Origin: DATEMK01 sp039914625
GTDB lineage: Bacteria; Bacteroidota; Bacteroidia; AKYH767-A; OLB10
NCBI GenBank assembly: GCA_039914625.1
Contig: JBDSOU010000190.1
Location: 1 to 32,458, forward strand
DNA: 32,458 nucleotides
Direction: 5' to 3'
In this document: positions 24,101 through 31,720 of the stretch, one piece after another
Numbering within the stretch: position 1 is the first letter of the stretch
How the letters are laid out: each line of letters starts with the position of its first letter
The notes under the pieces: model-generated
Seen by the model: only the letters and a program-made list of their open reading frames with translations
What the model was told of the DNA's origin: nothing
Databases searched by the model: none
Program-made: the position numbers and the translations under genes

Positions 24101-26785
24101 TCATTTATTAAAAATTCTGCCCCATGAATTTTTAGGCTGGTACACCCGCCTTACCCCTGTCTTATATTCAGTCGCCATATTATCATCCGAAACACTGATC
24201 AGATCAGTCCGGCTTCTCAGCTGATCAGCCTTATCCTTCAAATCTCTCCTAACAAGATTTACAAGCACATGAACATTTGCTGAATCCGTGCTAAAAACGG
24301 GTGCTCCATCACGATGAAATTTTAAAAGATTAGCCCGCTTTTCATCTTCAGTCTGATCGAAAGGCACATCGCTTGCTGCCACAAAACTCCCAACATTTGT
24401 AACATGACTGAATACCTGAGCGGCTGTAAATAAAATGTCCTCACAACCAGTGGAATTAAAATAGATTACGCCTCCATCTTTTAAGTGATTTCTGCACATT
24501 TTTAAAAATTCAACCGACAAAAGATTTGTTGACCCGTCACGCCAATGGAAGGTATTGTTGATCATGATAAAATCAAATTTTTTATCCGGGTTACGGCTCA
24601 GCCATCTGCGTCCGTCATCTATATATACAGTGCTTCTCGGGTCATTGAGTATAGAGGCAATATGAGGATAGCTTGGTATAATTTTCAAATACCCGGGATT
24701 AATTTCAATAATTGCAATCTTTTTTACCATAGGGTAATCTCCGACTACTCGTGTCCATGATCCGGAAGCCAGCCCTATCACCAGTACTTCTTCAGGATTA
24801 CGGTGCAGAGCCGAAATCATATACGCTCTCCTGATACGGTTAGAATTTGAAACCGGATCAAGGTTAAATTTGCCGTCATAGTATCCACCCCCATAAACTA
24901 TGTCATTATGATATGTGTGTTCTGTACCCTGTCCTACAGTTACAATTCCATTACGGTTTTGAACAGAATATTTAAAAGGTGCTTTTTTGAAGAATTGCTG
25001 TTTGTATTGTAGTTTTTCCAGTATATCCGCAAAAGCATAAGGCTGAATTAAAAATAGCATTGCAACGGTAAGAGCAACACTTATTACCATGGCGCTTTTT
25101 ATCCGGATTGAAGCCGGAGAAGAAATCGAGACAACTGCAGCAAGAATTAATGTTAGAATGCAAATGATCTGCACATTTTTTTCGAGCGTAAAATAATTCA
25201 TCAGCACAAACCCGGTAAGCAAAGGTCCTGCGGTTGCGCCAATGATGTTGGCAAAATAAATCCATGACAAATAAATTCCTACGGATTTATTTTTTGTTAT
25301 TCCGAAATGACAGAGTAAAGGAAAAATTCCTCCTATGAGAAAAGAAATTAATCCTACTGCCCCGAATATGGAAAACATTCCGAGTATGATAGAATGCGAA
25401 ATCACAAATCCTGTAAAAGGAATAGAGATGTAATAAACAATGGAAGATAAAAAAAGCATCAGCGCAATAAGAGTTACCGGGTGAATTTTTCCTTTCTCAC
25501 AAACTCTTTTCACAGCATACGAACTGAAAGCCACTCCAAAAAGAAACGTTCCTAAAACATAGGCAAACACACTTGGCATGCCGCCTGTAGTATAAGACAC
25601 CACTCTGAACCAAAGTATTTCCTGGCTAAGTGAAATGTACCCCGTCATGACAGAAAGGACGAGAACAATAAAAAATTTTAATTGATTTTGAGGAATATCA
25701 GTTGTCAGTTTTCCGTCTGTTGACTGCTGACGGTTGACTATTGACTGTTGACTGTTGACTGTTGACTGCTGACTCTTCTTTAACCTCTGAGTATATTTAT
25801 AAACAAGCCACCCGGCTGCAAGGTTGCAACATGCAGCAAAAATTACAGCCGTTTGTTTTCCAAAAAATGAAAAAAGAATTTTAGCTGTTATAAAACAGGC
25901 GATAGCCGAGCCTATCGTATTCACACAATACAAAAACCCGACTGACTTTCCGATATTCTGATAATGACGGTGAAGGTAGGTGACAAGAATAGGAAGAGTT
26001 GCACCCATTAAAATTGTGGGAATAATAAGTAATCCTCCGATTGACAAGCCTATTTCAAACAGAGAGCCTTGAACAATCATACTGCTCACTATTTTTATTA
26101 ACGGAATGCTGGCTATCCCAAAGATTCCTATAAGAACCTCACAAATAAAAAAGAGGTTAGGAAGATGAGCTGGATATTTTTTTGACAATATTCCTCCTAT
26201 AATGGATCCTGTTCCCAGCCCGAACATAAAAATTGAAACAACAATGGTCACCGATTCAATATTCACTCCGAACGAAGCAAACAAAACCTTTTGCCAGACA
26301 ATCTGGTAAATGATTGCTGCAAAGCCTGAAATTAAAAAGAGAAAAGCCAGCCATTCCAGTGATAAAAATAATTTCTCTTTGTGCTGATTGTTCATTAAAA
26401 AATAAATCAGCAATGCCTGCACCAATAGAAAAAGCAAACCGGCTATGATGGGCAATAGTTCAAGTTTAATTCCAACTGCTCCTGAAAGCAGCAGAAAAAA
26501 AACGGAATAAGTGAACGTATGGTATTTTGAAAATTTATTTTTAACTTCATCCGGAAGAGTGGAACGGAAGACGAGCCATAAAATAATTTTTCGTGTAACT
26601 AAAAATAAAAAAATGAATAGAACACTTCCAAAAGCCATCCATCCTCCCAGCTTTATTGAACTGAGTCCTTGATGAAAAGCAAGCGCAAGAATATTCAATG
26701 TAAAAGCACATCCTGAAACCACTCCAAAAAAAACAAGCAAAAGCAGATTTTTAACATCAAAACCATTTCCTTTCTGAGGCATCAT
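24101..26785 (-). CDS. Polytopic membrane protein fused to a spermidine-synthase-like domain
   Basis: About 894 residues from ATG at 26785 (a second ATG follows directly). A longer TTG start at 26890 is rejected because a good -7 element lies inside that extension. The N-terminal two thirds is a chain of hydrophobic spans, including FAAIIYQIVWQKVLFASFGV, typical of fused MFS/spermidine-synthase proteins. The C-terminal domain has a Rossmann site (VLVIGLASGSWTRVVG, then IIEINPGYL), but the proton-accepting Asp of true spermidine synthases is replaced in MINNTFHWRDGS, so aminopropyl transfer is unlikely. A loop between two membrane halves carries a 7-residue repeat (QQSTVNS, QQSIVNR). Function unknown. 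Confidence 0.85.
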   Translation of the reverse strand: MMPQKGNGFDVKNLLLLVFFGVVSGCAFTLNILALAFHQGLSSIKLGGWMAFGSVLFIFLFLVTRKIILWLVFRSTLPDEVKNKFSKYHTFTYSVFFLLLSGAVGIKLELLPIIAGLLFLLVQALLIYFLMNNQHKEKLFLSLEWLAFLFLISGFAAIIYQIVWQKVLFASFGVNIESVTIVVSIFMFGLGTGSIIGGILSKKYPAHLPNLFFICEVLIGIFGIASIPLIKIVSSMIVQGSLFEIGLSIGGLLIIPTILMGATLPILVTYLHRHYQNIGKSVGFLYCVNTIGSAIACFITAKILFSFFGKQTAVIFAACCNLAAGWLVYKYTQRLKKSQQSTVNSQQSIVNRQQSTDGKLTTDIPQNQLKFFIVLVLSVMTGYISLSQEILWFRVVSYTTGGMPSVFAYVLGTFLFGVAFSSYAVKRVCEKGKIHPVTLIALMLFLSSIVYYISIPFTGFVISHSIILGMFSIFGAVGLISFLIGGIFPLLCHFGITKNKSVGIYLSWIYFANIIGATAGPLLTGFVLMNYFTLEKNVQIICILTLILAAVVSISSPASIRIKSAMVISVALTVAMLFLIQPYAFADILEKLQYKQQFFKKAPFKYSVQNRNGIVTVGQGTEHTYHNDIVYGGGYYDGKFNLDPVSNSNRIRRAYMISALHRNPEEVLVIGLASGSWTRVVGDYPMVKKIAIIEINPGYLKIIPSYPHIASILNDPRSTVYIDDGRRWLSRNPDKKFDFIMINNTFHWRDGSTNLLSVEFLKMCRNHLKDGGVIYFNSTGCEDILFTAAQVFSHVTNVGSFVAASDVPFDQTEDEKRANLLKFHRDGAPVFSTDSANVHVLVNLVRRDLKDKADQLRSRTDLISVSDDNMATEYKTGVRRVYQPKNSWGRIFNK
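25720..25775 (+). repeat. 7-base tandem repeat array inside the membrane-fusion gene (TTGACTG type)
   Basis: Eight 7-base units: TTGACTG, CTGACGG, TTGACTA, four TTGACTG and CTGACTC. On the coding (minus) strand, three units equal seven codons, so the protein shows a heptapeptide repeat (QQSTVNS, QQSIVNR, QQST). It sits in a hydrophilic loop between membrane spans, where extra residues are tolerated. Confidence 0.95.
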
Positions 26786-26829
26786 ATTTTTGTCAGATAA
26801 TTTAAGATTGTAAAATTTAATGAGGTTGC

Positions 26830-26837
26830 CAAAAATA
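26830..26837 (-). promoter_or_regulatory. -7 element (TATTTTTG on the minus strand) for the membrane-fusion gene
   Basis: The complement reads TATTTTTG, an exact TAnnTTTG match, with 44 bases between it and the ATG at 26785. It lies inside the longer TTG-started frame and so supports the shorter protein. It is back to back with the element for the fucosyltransferase gene. Confidence 0.48.
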
Positions 26838-26904
26838 GCAATATAAAAGGAATTCGATATTTTAAAAGATCGAAAAATTTCAGGGTGCAATAAAGCGTTT
26901 TTAA

Positions 26905-26912
26905 TATCTTTG
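26905..26912 (+). promoter_or_regulatory. -7 element (TATCTTTG) for the GT11 gene
   Basis: TATCTTTG fits TAnnTTTG and lies 31 bases before the ATG at 26944. With the minus-strand element at 26830-26837 it makes a compact divergent promoter region of about 160 bases. Confidence 0.48.
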
Positions 26913-26943
26913 AGGCTGCATAAGGGTCAAGTTTATTTTAAAA

Positions 26944-27861
26944 ATGGTTATTGTTGAATTAAGCGGAGGTCTGGGTAACCAGATGTTTCAATATGCAGCA
27001 GGCAGACGCCTCTCTTTCAAAAACAAAATCCCTTTAAAATTATTTACACACAAGCTCAGCCGTAACTGGCATCGCACCTATTCGCTGAAATATTTAAACG
27101 TTGAAGAACAGTTCATCAGTGAAAACGAAACAAGGAAATTAGTAGAAAAAAACGTCATTGAAGTTTACAAAGAAATACCCGGAGGATTTAATAAAAAAAT
27201 TTTTGAAATAAAGAACAGCGTTTTTCTGAAGGGATACTGGCAATCGGAAAAATATTTCAAAGACTACGATCCACTCATCAGAAACGATTTCACATTTAAA
27301 CATCATCCGTCAGGAAAAAATAAAAATCTGATTGAACAGATGAATAAATGTGAATCGGTTGCAATACACGTAAGACGCGGAGATTTCGTAACGATTGATA
27401 AAACCAATGCACGCTATGGAGGAATTTGCGATTTGAAATATTATCAAAGATGTCTTAACTATATAAAAGATAAAATCAGTAATCCTCATTTTTTTATTTT
27501 TTCTGATGATCCTAAATGGGTGAGAGAAAATTTAAAGCCCGATGGTGAGGTAACTTATGTGACACACAATTCAACAAAGAAACATTTTAAATTAGAAAAT
27601 AATTATTATTACAGAAACAGCTTAATCTTATTCAAAAATATTTTTCCTGATAAGAGTTATGAAGATCTTCGGTTGATGAGTACGTGCAAACATTTTATTA
27701 TTGCCAACAGTTCGTTCAGTTGGTGGGCAGCATGGCTCGGAAACTATCAGCGTAAAATTATTTGTGCACCCTCAAGATGGATCAATCCTGCAACAGATAA
27801 TGTGGAAACTGCCGCAGCAGAATATCAGGACCTGATTCCTGAAACATGGATAAAAGTATAA
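26944..27861 (+). CDS. GT11 family glycosyltransferase (alpha-1,2-fucosyltransferase-like)
   Basis: A 305-residue protein. It begins with the family's glycine-rich LSGGLGNQMFQYAAGRRL (residues 6-23), has HVRRGDF at about 142-148, the peptide shared by alpha-1,2- and alpha-1,6-fucosyltransferases that binds GDP-fucose, and ends with FIIANSSFSWWAAWLG. It would transfer L-fucose from GDP-fucose to a galactose-type acceptor in the cytoplasm; some GT11 members use other acceptors or related sugars. No GDP-fucose synthesis genes are nearby. It is the first gene of the second plus-strand run of the locus. Confidence 0.93.
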   Translation: MVIVELSGGLGNQMFQYAAGRRLSFKNKIPLKLFTHKLSRNWHRTYSLKYLNVEEQFISENETRKLVEKNVIEVYKEIPGGFNKKIFEIKNSVFLKGYWQSEKYFKDYDPLIRNDFTFKHHPSGKNKNLIEQMNKCESVAIHVRRGDFVTIDKTNARYGGICDLKYYQRCLNYIKDKISNPHFFIFSDDPKWVRENLKPDGEVTYVTHNSTKKHFKLENNYYYRNSLILFKNIFPDKSYEDLRLMSTCKHFIIANSSFSWWAAWLGNYQRKIICAPSRWINPATDNVETAAAEYQDLIPETWIKV

Positions 27862-27883
27862 AAGTTCGGTGTTTTGAATTAAA

Positions 27884-27921
27884 ATTGGAACTTTGCACAT
27901 TGAAATGTTAAACCTTGAACT
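27884..27921 (+). repeat. Degenerate 7-8-base repeat tract before the 211-residue gene
   Basis: Loosely repeated blocks TTGGAAC, TTTGCACA, TTGAAATG, TTAAACC and TTGAACTG run up to the start region of the gene at 27927. The register is imperfect, so this is a decayed relative of the cleaner 7-base arrays. A similar tract, CTAAACT-CTGAAAC-TTGAACT-TTGCAAT, lies on the minus strand at about 4085-4112. Confidence 0.5.
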
Positions 27922-27926
27922 GAAAA

Positions 27927-28562
27927 ATGTCACAGCTAAAATATAAGATTAGGCAATCCTCCATTTTTAAGGTTCTTAAATCTTTTAAAGACCAATACCA
28001 GTTGGTTAAATGGAATCTTGCCGGTATGCCCGTTCCTCCACCGTATTTTATTAAAAGAAAAATAATAAAAGCGTATGCAAAAAAATACCGCACACCGGTA
28101 TTTTTTGAAACCGGGTCTGCAGCGGGAGATACTATTGCCACTGTACAATCCTTGTTCAAAAAAGTTTTTTCTGTTGAAATAAATAAAAATTATTTTGACA
28201 ATGCAAAGAAACGTTTTGCTGCAAAAAAAAATATTGAAATCATAAATGGTGATAGTGGTAAAGTATTGGCATCATTGCTCAACGATAAAATAAATGAAAC
28301 GACCTTATTCTGGCTTGACGGGCATTATAATTCTGTTCTTGACCCAAAAGGAAATGAATTGGTGTGTCCCATATTCGGTGAACTTGACAGTATTTTTAAT
28401 CACCCGATAAAAAACCACGTGATTCTTATTGATGATGCCCGTTTATTTACTGGAACAAATGGGTATCCTACAATAGATGAAGTGAAAATTACAGTAGCAA
28501 CCAAAAGACCTGATTTATTATTTTATGTTGAACAGGATATTATCAGGATGCATAAGAAATAA
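27927..28562 (+). CDS. SAM-methyltransferase-fold protein found in glycan loci
   Basis: A 211-residue protein. FFETGSAAGDTIATVQSLF is a motif I-like glycine loop (residues about 56-74), VFSVEINKNYF gives the acidic end of strand 2, GDSGKVLASLL a following loop, and LFWLDGHYNS and HVILIDDARLF are conserved blocks of a small family often met in O-antigen and capsule regions. It looks like a class I methyltransferase-fold enzyme; the methyl target, or whether it methylates at all, is unknown. It stands alone, 65 bases after the GT11 gene and 77 bases before the next. Confidence 0.75.
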   Translation: MSQLKYKIRQSSIFKVLKSFKDQYQLVKWNLAGMPVPPPYFIKRKIIKAYAKKYRTPVFFETGSAAGDTIATVQSLFKKVFSVEINKNYFDNAKKRFAAKKNIEIINGDSGKVLASLLNDKINETTLFWLDGHYNSVLDPKGNELVCPIFGELDSIFNHPIKNHVILIDDARLFTGTNGYPTIDEVKITVATKRPDLLFYVEQDIIRMHKK

Positions 28563-28613
28563 AAATAACATACAGGCACATCGGTGGTCGCTCTGAACTC
28601 CCGACTAAATTAC

Positions 28614-28621
28614 TACTTTTG
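28614..28621 (+). promoter_or_regulatory. -7 element (TACTTTTG) for the methyltransferase-VOC-FkbH operon
   Basis: TACTTTTG fits TAnnTTTG and lies 18 bases before the ATG at 28640. The bases after it (GCGCTCTTAAAAT) echo those after the element of the Wzy-like gene, which suggests a shared start-site context. The three genes that follow have gaps of only two bases, so one promoter would serve them all. Confidence 0.52.
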
Positions 28622-28639
28622 CGCTCTTAAAATTTCCCT

Positions 28640-29560
28640 ATGGAACAAACCATCTTATTAAACAAAAACCTGAAAGCATTGCTTGAAGAAATTGTTGTGC
28701 TGAATAAAATGCAAAAATCATTTATTCAATCAAGTCTTGAAGCCTTAACTCCTGAAGAAATTGAAAATCTTAATATCTATATTGATTTTTTAGTAACCAA
28801 AGAAAGCCTTGAGATCAGTTACATTGCAAAATGTTATGATCTTATTGTTAAAGATACGTTGCGCGAACAGATTTATTTTCTTCGTCATAAACATTACCGT
28901 TATTCAACTTATGAAGAAGTTGCCGGTTCGGTTTATCTTAATGATGATTACATGACCAAGTATATGTACGGACTTGCCATTACCTCTTTTCTCTGGCCAC
29001 AGCATTGCCAGATGAAACGTTGGTTTTCTGATCGTATTCCGAAAAACCGCAAAGGAAAATATCTTGAAATTGGTCCGGGTCATGGATACTATTTTATGGA
29101 TGCGCAAAAGAAAACTTCTTTCGAAAATTTTATTGGTGTAGATATTAGTCCCACAAGTATTCGTTTGACAAAATCAATTCTCGAAAGCGGCTTCTTCGGA
29201 AAGTTTTCAAACTATGAATTGAAGCTTATAGATTTTCTTGCTGTTGATTTGAATGAAAAATATGATGCGGTAGTTATGGGTGAAGTTCTGGAACATGTTG
29301 AAAGCCCTGTTGCATTCATCAAAAAAATAAATAAATCTTCTAAGCAGGATGCTTTTATCTATGTTACTACAGTTATTAATGCCCCGGCAATTGATCACAT
29401 TGCTTTGTTTACAAACGTTGAAGACCTTGACAAATGTGTGAATGATGGAGGATTAAAATTGAAAGAATATTTTCTGACAGCATCTAATAACAAACTTTCT
29501 GTGGAAGAAAATTTAAAAAAATTGCTTCCGGTTAACATCGCGATGGTGCTCGAACATTAA
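28640..29560 (+). CDS. SAM-dependent methyltransferase with an extra N-terminal helical domain
   Basis: A 306-residue protein. The first 130 residues are mostly helical and unrecognised. The rest is a class I methyltransferase: YLEIGPGHGYYFMDA (motif I, near 140-154), FIGVDISPTSIRL (motif II), and YDAVVMGEVLEHVESPVAFI (post-I/III region of the UbiE/COQ5-like group). It is co-transcribed with the VOC and FkbH-like genes (2-base gaps), so it probably acts on the same small acyl or sugar intermediate; O-methylation of a glyceryl unit, as in polyketide pathways that use FkbH with a methyltransferase, is a reasonable model but inferred only. Confidence 0.88.
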   Translation: MEQTILLNKNLKALLEEIVVLNKMQKSFIQSSLEALTPEEIENLNIYIDFLVTKESLEISYIAKCYDLIVKDTLREQIYFLRHKHYRYSTYEEVAGSVYLNDDYMTKYMYGLAITSFLWPQHCQMKRWFSDRIPKNRKGKYLEIGPGHGYYFMDAQKKTSFENFIGVDISPTSIRLTKSILESGFFGKFSNYELKLIDFLAVDLNEKYDAVVMGEVLEHVESPVAFIKKINKSSKQDAFIYVTTVINAPAIDHIALFTNVEDLDKCVNDGGLKLKEYFLTASNNKLSVEENLKKLLPVNIAMVLEH

Positions 29561-29562
29561 TC

Positions 29563-29973
29563 ATGAATCAGTTTGGGCTTACATTTCATCATTTTGGATT
29601 AGCAGTTTCAAAACCCGAAAAAGCTATTCACTTTTTGAATAGTATGGGATATGAAATTGGTGAAAAAGTTTTTGATGCTCTTCAAAATGTAAATCTAAAG
29701 ATGTGCACGGGAAATGAAATGCCCGATGTGGAACTGATTTTCCCCTCTGAAACAAAAGGACCGCTCGATAAAATGCTTGCAGACAGAAATGAAATTATTT
29801 ATCATATTTGTTACCGTACATCAAATGTAAATGAAGCATTGGAAAAAATGAAAGCTGGGGGCAATCGTCTTATATGCGTATCAAAACCCAAGCAGGCAAT
29901 TTTATTTAACAACCATCCTGTTTCGTTTTACCAGGTTGCAGGATTCGGGTTGATTGAATTTTTAGAAATGTAA
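29563..29973 (+). CDS. VOC superfamily (glyoxalase/methylmalonyl-CoA epimerase-like) protein
   Basis: A 136-residue protein with the paired beta-alpha-beta modules of the VOC fold. Likely metal ligands are His10 or His11 in TFHHFGLAV, the Glu in VELIFP, the His in IIYHICYR and the Glu in LIEFLEM; the H-E-H-E arrangement suits methylmalonyl-CoA epimerase-like members. VOC proteins isomerise, epimerise or cleave small molecules with a divalent metal. Placed between a methyltransferase and an FkbH-like protein, it may epimerise or process a bound three-carbon acyl unit. That role is inference. Confidence 0.85.
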   Translation: MNQFGLTFHHFGLAVSKPEKAIHFLNSMGYEIGEKVFDALQNVNLKMCTGNEMPDVELIFPSETKGPLDKMLADRNEIIYHICYRTSNVNEALEKMKAGGNRLICVSKPKQAILFNNHPVSFYQVAGFGLIEFLEM

Positions 29974-29975
29974 TC

Positions 29976-31703
29976 ATGACTTATCTCGAAATTGTAAATA
30001 AAAATAAAGAACTCAAATCTGCTCTTTCTTTAAAAGACTATGGTATTGCTGTTTTGTCAAATATTATTGTTAATCAGTCAAAAGAAATATTGGAATACCA
30101 TTGCAGAAAACAGGATGTGAACGCTTCTGTTTCATTTGGTGATTATGACAATATTGTTCAGGACAGCGGAAAATTTAATTCATCCACACTTGTAATTGTA
30201 TTTTGGGAACTTTGTAATCTCATTGACGGACTTCAATACAAGGCGAATATTTTAAGTGATGAAGAATTAAATCTAATCATAGCAAAAACAAAATCGGAAA
30301 TTGATTTTGTGCTGGAAAATCTCCGTTCGACACCATTGGTAATTTTTAATAAATTTTCTTCGCTTATTTTTAATCATCTTCAGTTGCGCGAAAATAACTT
30401 TGATAAAGTGTGTGATGAACTGAATGATTATGTGAAGAAAAAGAAATCGCCCCATATTTTTATTGCTGACATTGATAAAGTAATTGCAAGAAACGGGGTT
30501 TCAAAAAGCATTGACATGCGTTATTACTTTTCATCGAAAGCGCTTTACAGTGTGGAATTTTTCAAAACTTATAGTGAATACATTTTACCTGTAATTCTTT
30601 CTGTAAATGGCAAAACAAAAAAAGCGCTGATCCTGGATTGTGATAACACACTCTGGAAAGGCATCATCGGTGAAGACGGACCGGAAGGAATTAAAATGAG
30701 CGGCAAATCAAAAGAAGGAGTGTGTTTTGAGTATATGCAAAGCATTGCTCTTGATTTAAATAAACAAGGTGTGTTGCTCGGATTGAACAGCAAAAATAAT
30801 CCTGATGATGTGAATGCGGTTCTCACCAATCATCCCGATCAAAAAATTAAAGAAGAGCATCTCGCCATAAAAAAAGTAAACTGGCAGGACAAAGTTTCCA
30901 ATCTTAAAGCGATTGCGAACGATCTGAACATAGGAGCAGATAGTTTCGTGATGGTTGATGATTCTGATTTTGAAACAAATTTCATCAAAGAAAATCTTCC
31001 AACGGTTTCAGTATTGCAGGTTCCTGAAAAAATTTATGATTATCCTTTTCAACTTATAGCGGCATCACAGTATTTTTTTAATATGCATTCCACTGCTGAG
31101 GATGCTAAGAAAACAGCAATGTACAAAGAGCAGTCAGCACGTGAAAATGAAAAAGCAGGATTTACTAACGTTGAAGATTATTTGAAATCATTGGAATTGG
31201 TTGTGACAATTTCGGAAGATCATGTGCCGCACATCACACGCAATGCTCAACTCACACAAAAGACCAACCAGTTTAATCTGACTACAAAACGTTATACCGA
31301 AGCGGAGATTACAAAATTTATTGGCAGCGATGATTTTAAAATTTTTGATTTTTCGCTCGCTGATAAATTCGGTGATTACGGAATTACAGGAATTAGCATT
31401 GTTGTTCTTGATAAAAAAAATAAATTTGCTGTGATAGATACATTCCTGATGAGTTGCCGCGTGATTGGAAGAAATGTTGAAATGGCTTTTATGAATCACA
31501 TCATGAATAAATTAAAAGAGTCCGGCATTGAAACTGTTTTGAGTTCTTTTATTAAAACTCTGAAGAACGACCAGGTAAAAGATTTTTATGATCGTTATGG
31601 ATTTGAAAATGTTGCTTCTGCCGATCAGAGAAAAGATTATAAATTATTTTTAAATAATTTTCAGGAAATAAATCTGCCTTACATAAAAGTAAATTTGATT
31701 TGA
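29976..31703 (+). CDS. FkbH-like HAD-IIIC family protein with GNAT-like C-terminus
   Basis: A 575-residue protein of usual FkbH length. The N-terminal 200 residues match the FkbH-type lead domain (VSFGDYDNIVQDSG, then STLVIVFWELCNLIDGL). The HAD core starts at LILDCDNTLWKG, with nucleophile Asp221 and acid Asp223, and includes FVMVDDSDFE. The C-terminus is GNAT-like (LTQKTNQFNLTTKRY, DYGITGI, SCRVIGRNVE). Characterised relatives take glyceryl from 1,3-bisphosphoglycerate and load it on an acyl carrier protein. No carrier protein gene is in this window, which is odd; it may be downstream, elsewhere, or not needed. It ends the plus-strand run, 17 bases from a convergent gene. Confidence 0.9.
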   Translation: MTYLEIVNKNKELKSALSLKDYGIAVLSNIIVNQSKEILEYHCRKQDVNASVSFGDYDNIVQDSGKFNSSTLVIVFWELCNLIDGLQYKANILSDEELNLIIAKTKSEIDFVLENLRSTPLVIFNKFSSLIFNHLQLRENNFDKVCDELNDYVKKKKSPHIFIADIDKVIARNGVSKSIDMRYYFSSKALYSVEFFKTYSEYILPVILSVNGKTKKALILDCDNTLWKGIIGEDGPEGIKMSGKSKEGVCFEYMQSIALDLNKQGVLLGLNSKNNPDDVNAVLTNHPDQKIKEEHLAIKKVNWQDKVSNLKAIANDLNIGADSFVMVDDSDFETNFIKENLPTVSVLQVPEKIYDYPFQLIAASQYFFNMHSTAEDAKKTAMYKEQSARENEKAGFTNVEDYLKSLELVVTISEDHVPHITRNAQLTQKTNQFNLTTKRYTEAEITKFIGSDDFKIFDFSLADKFGDYGITGISIVVLDKKNKFAVIDTFLMSCRVIGRNVEMAFMNHIMNKLKESGIETVLSSFIKTLKNDQVKDFYDRYGFENVASADQRKDYKLFLNNFQEINLPYIKVNLI

Positions 31704-31720
31704 CAGTGTTGTTGTTTGTA

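Noticed and set aside
24972..25265. 97-codon minus-strand frame rich in Cys and His inside the membrane-fusion gene
   Set aside because: It is an alternative frame of the same strand; its composition arises from the hydrophobic codons of the real gene.
26786..26890. 35-residue N-terminal extension of the membrane fusion from TTG at 26890
   Set aside because: A -7 element sits within it, and two ATG codons follow at a sensible place before the first membrane span.
27884..27900. GAACTTTG as a promoter -7 element for the 211-residue gene
   Set aside because: The first base of the TAnnTTTG consensus is wrong and the site lies in a degenerate repeat tract, so it may be chance.
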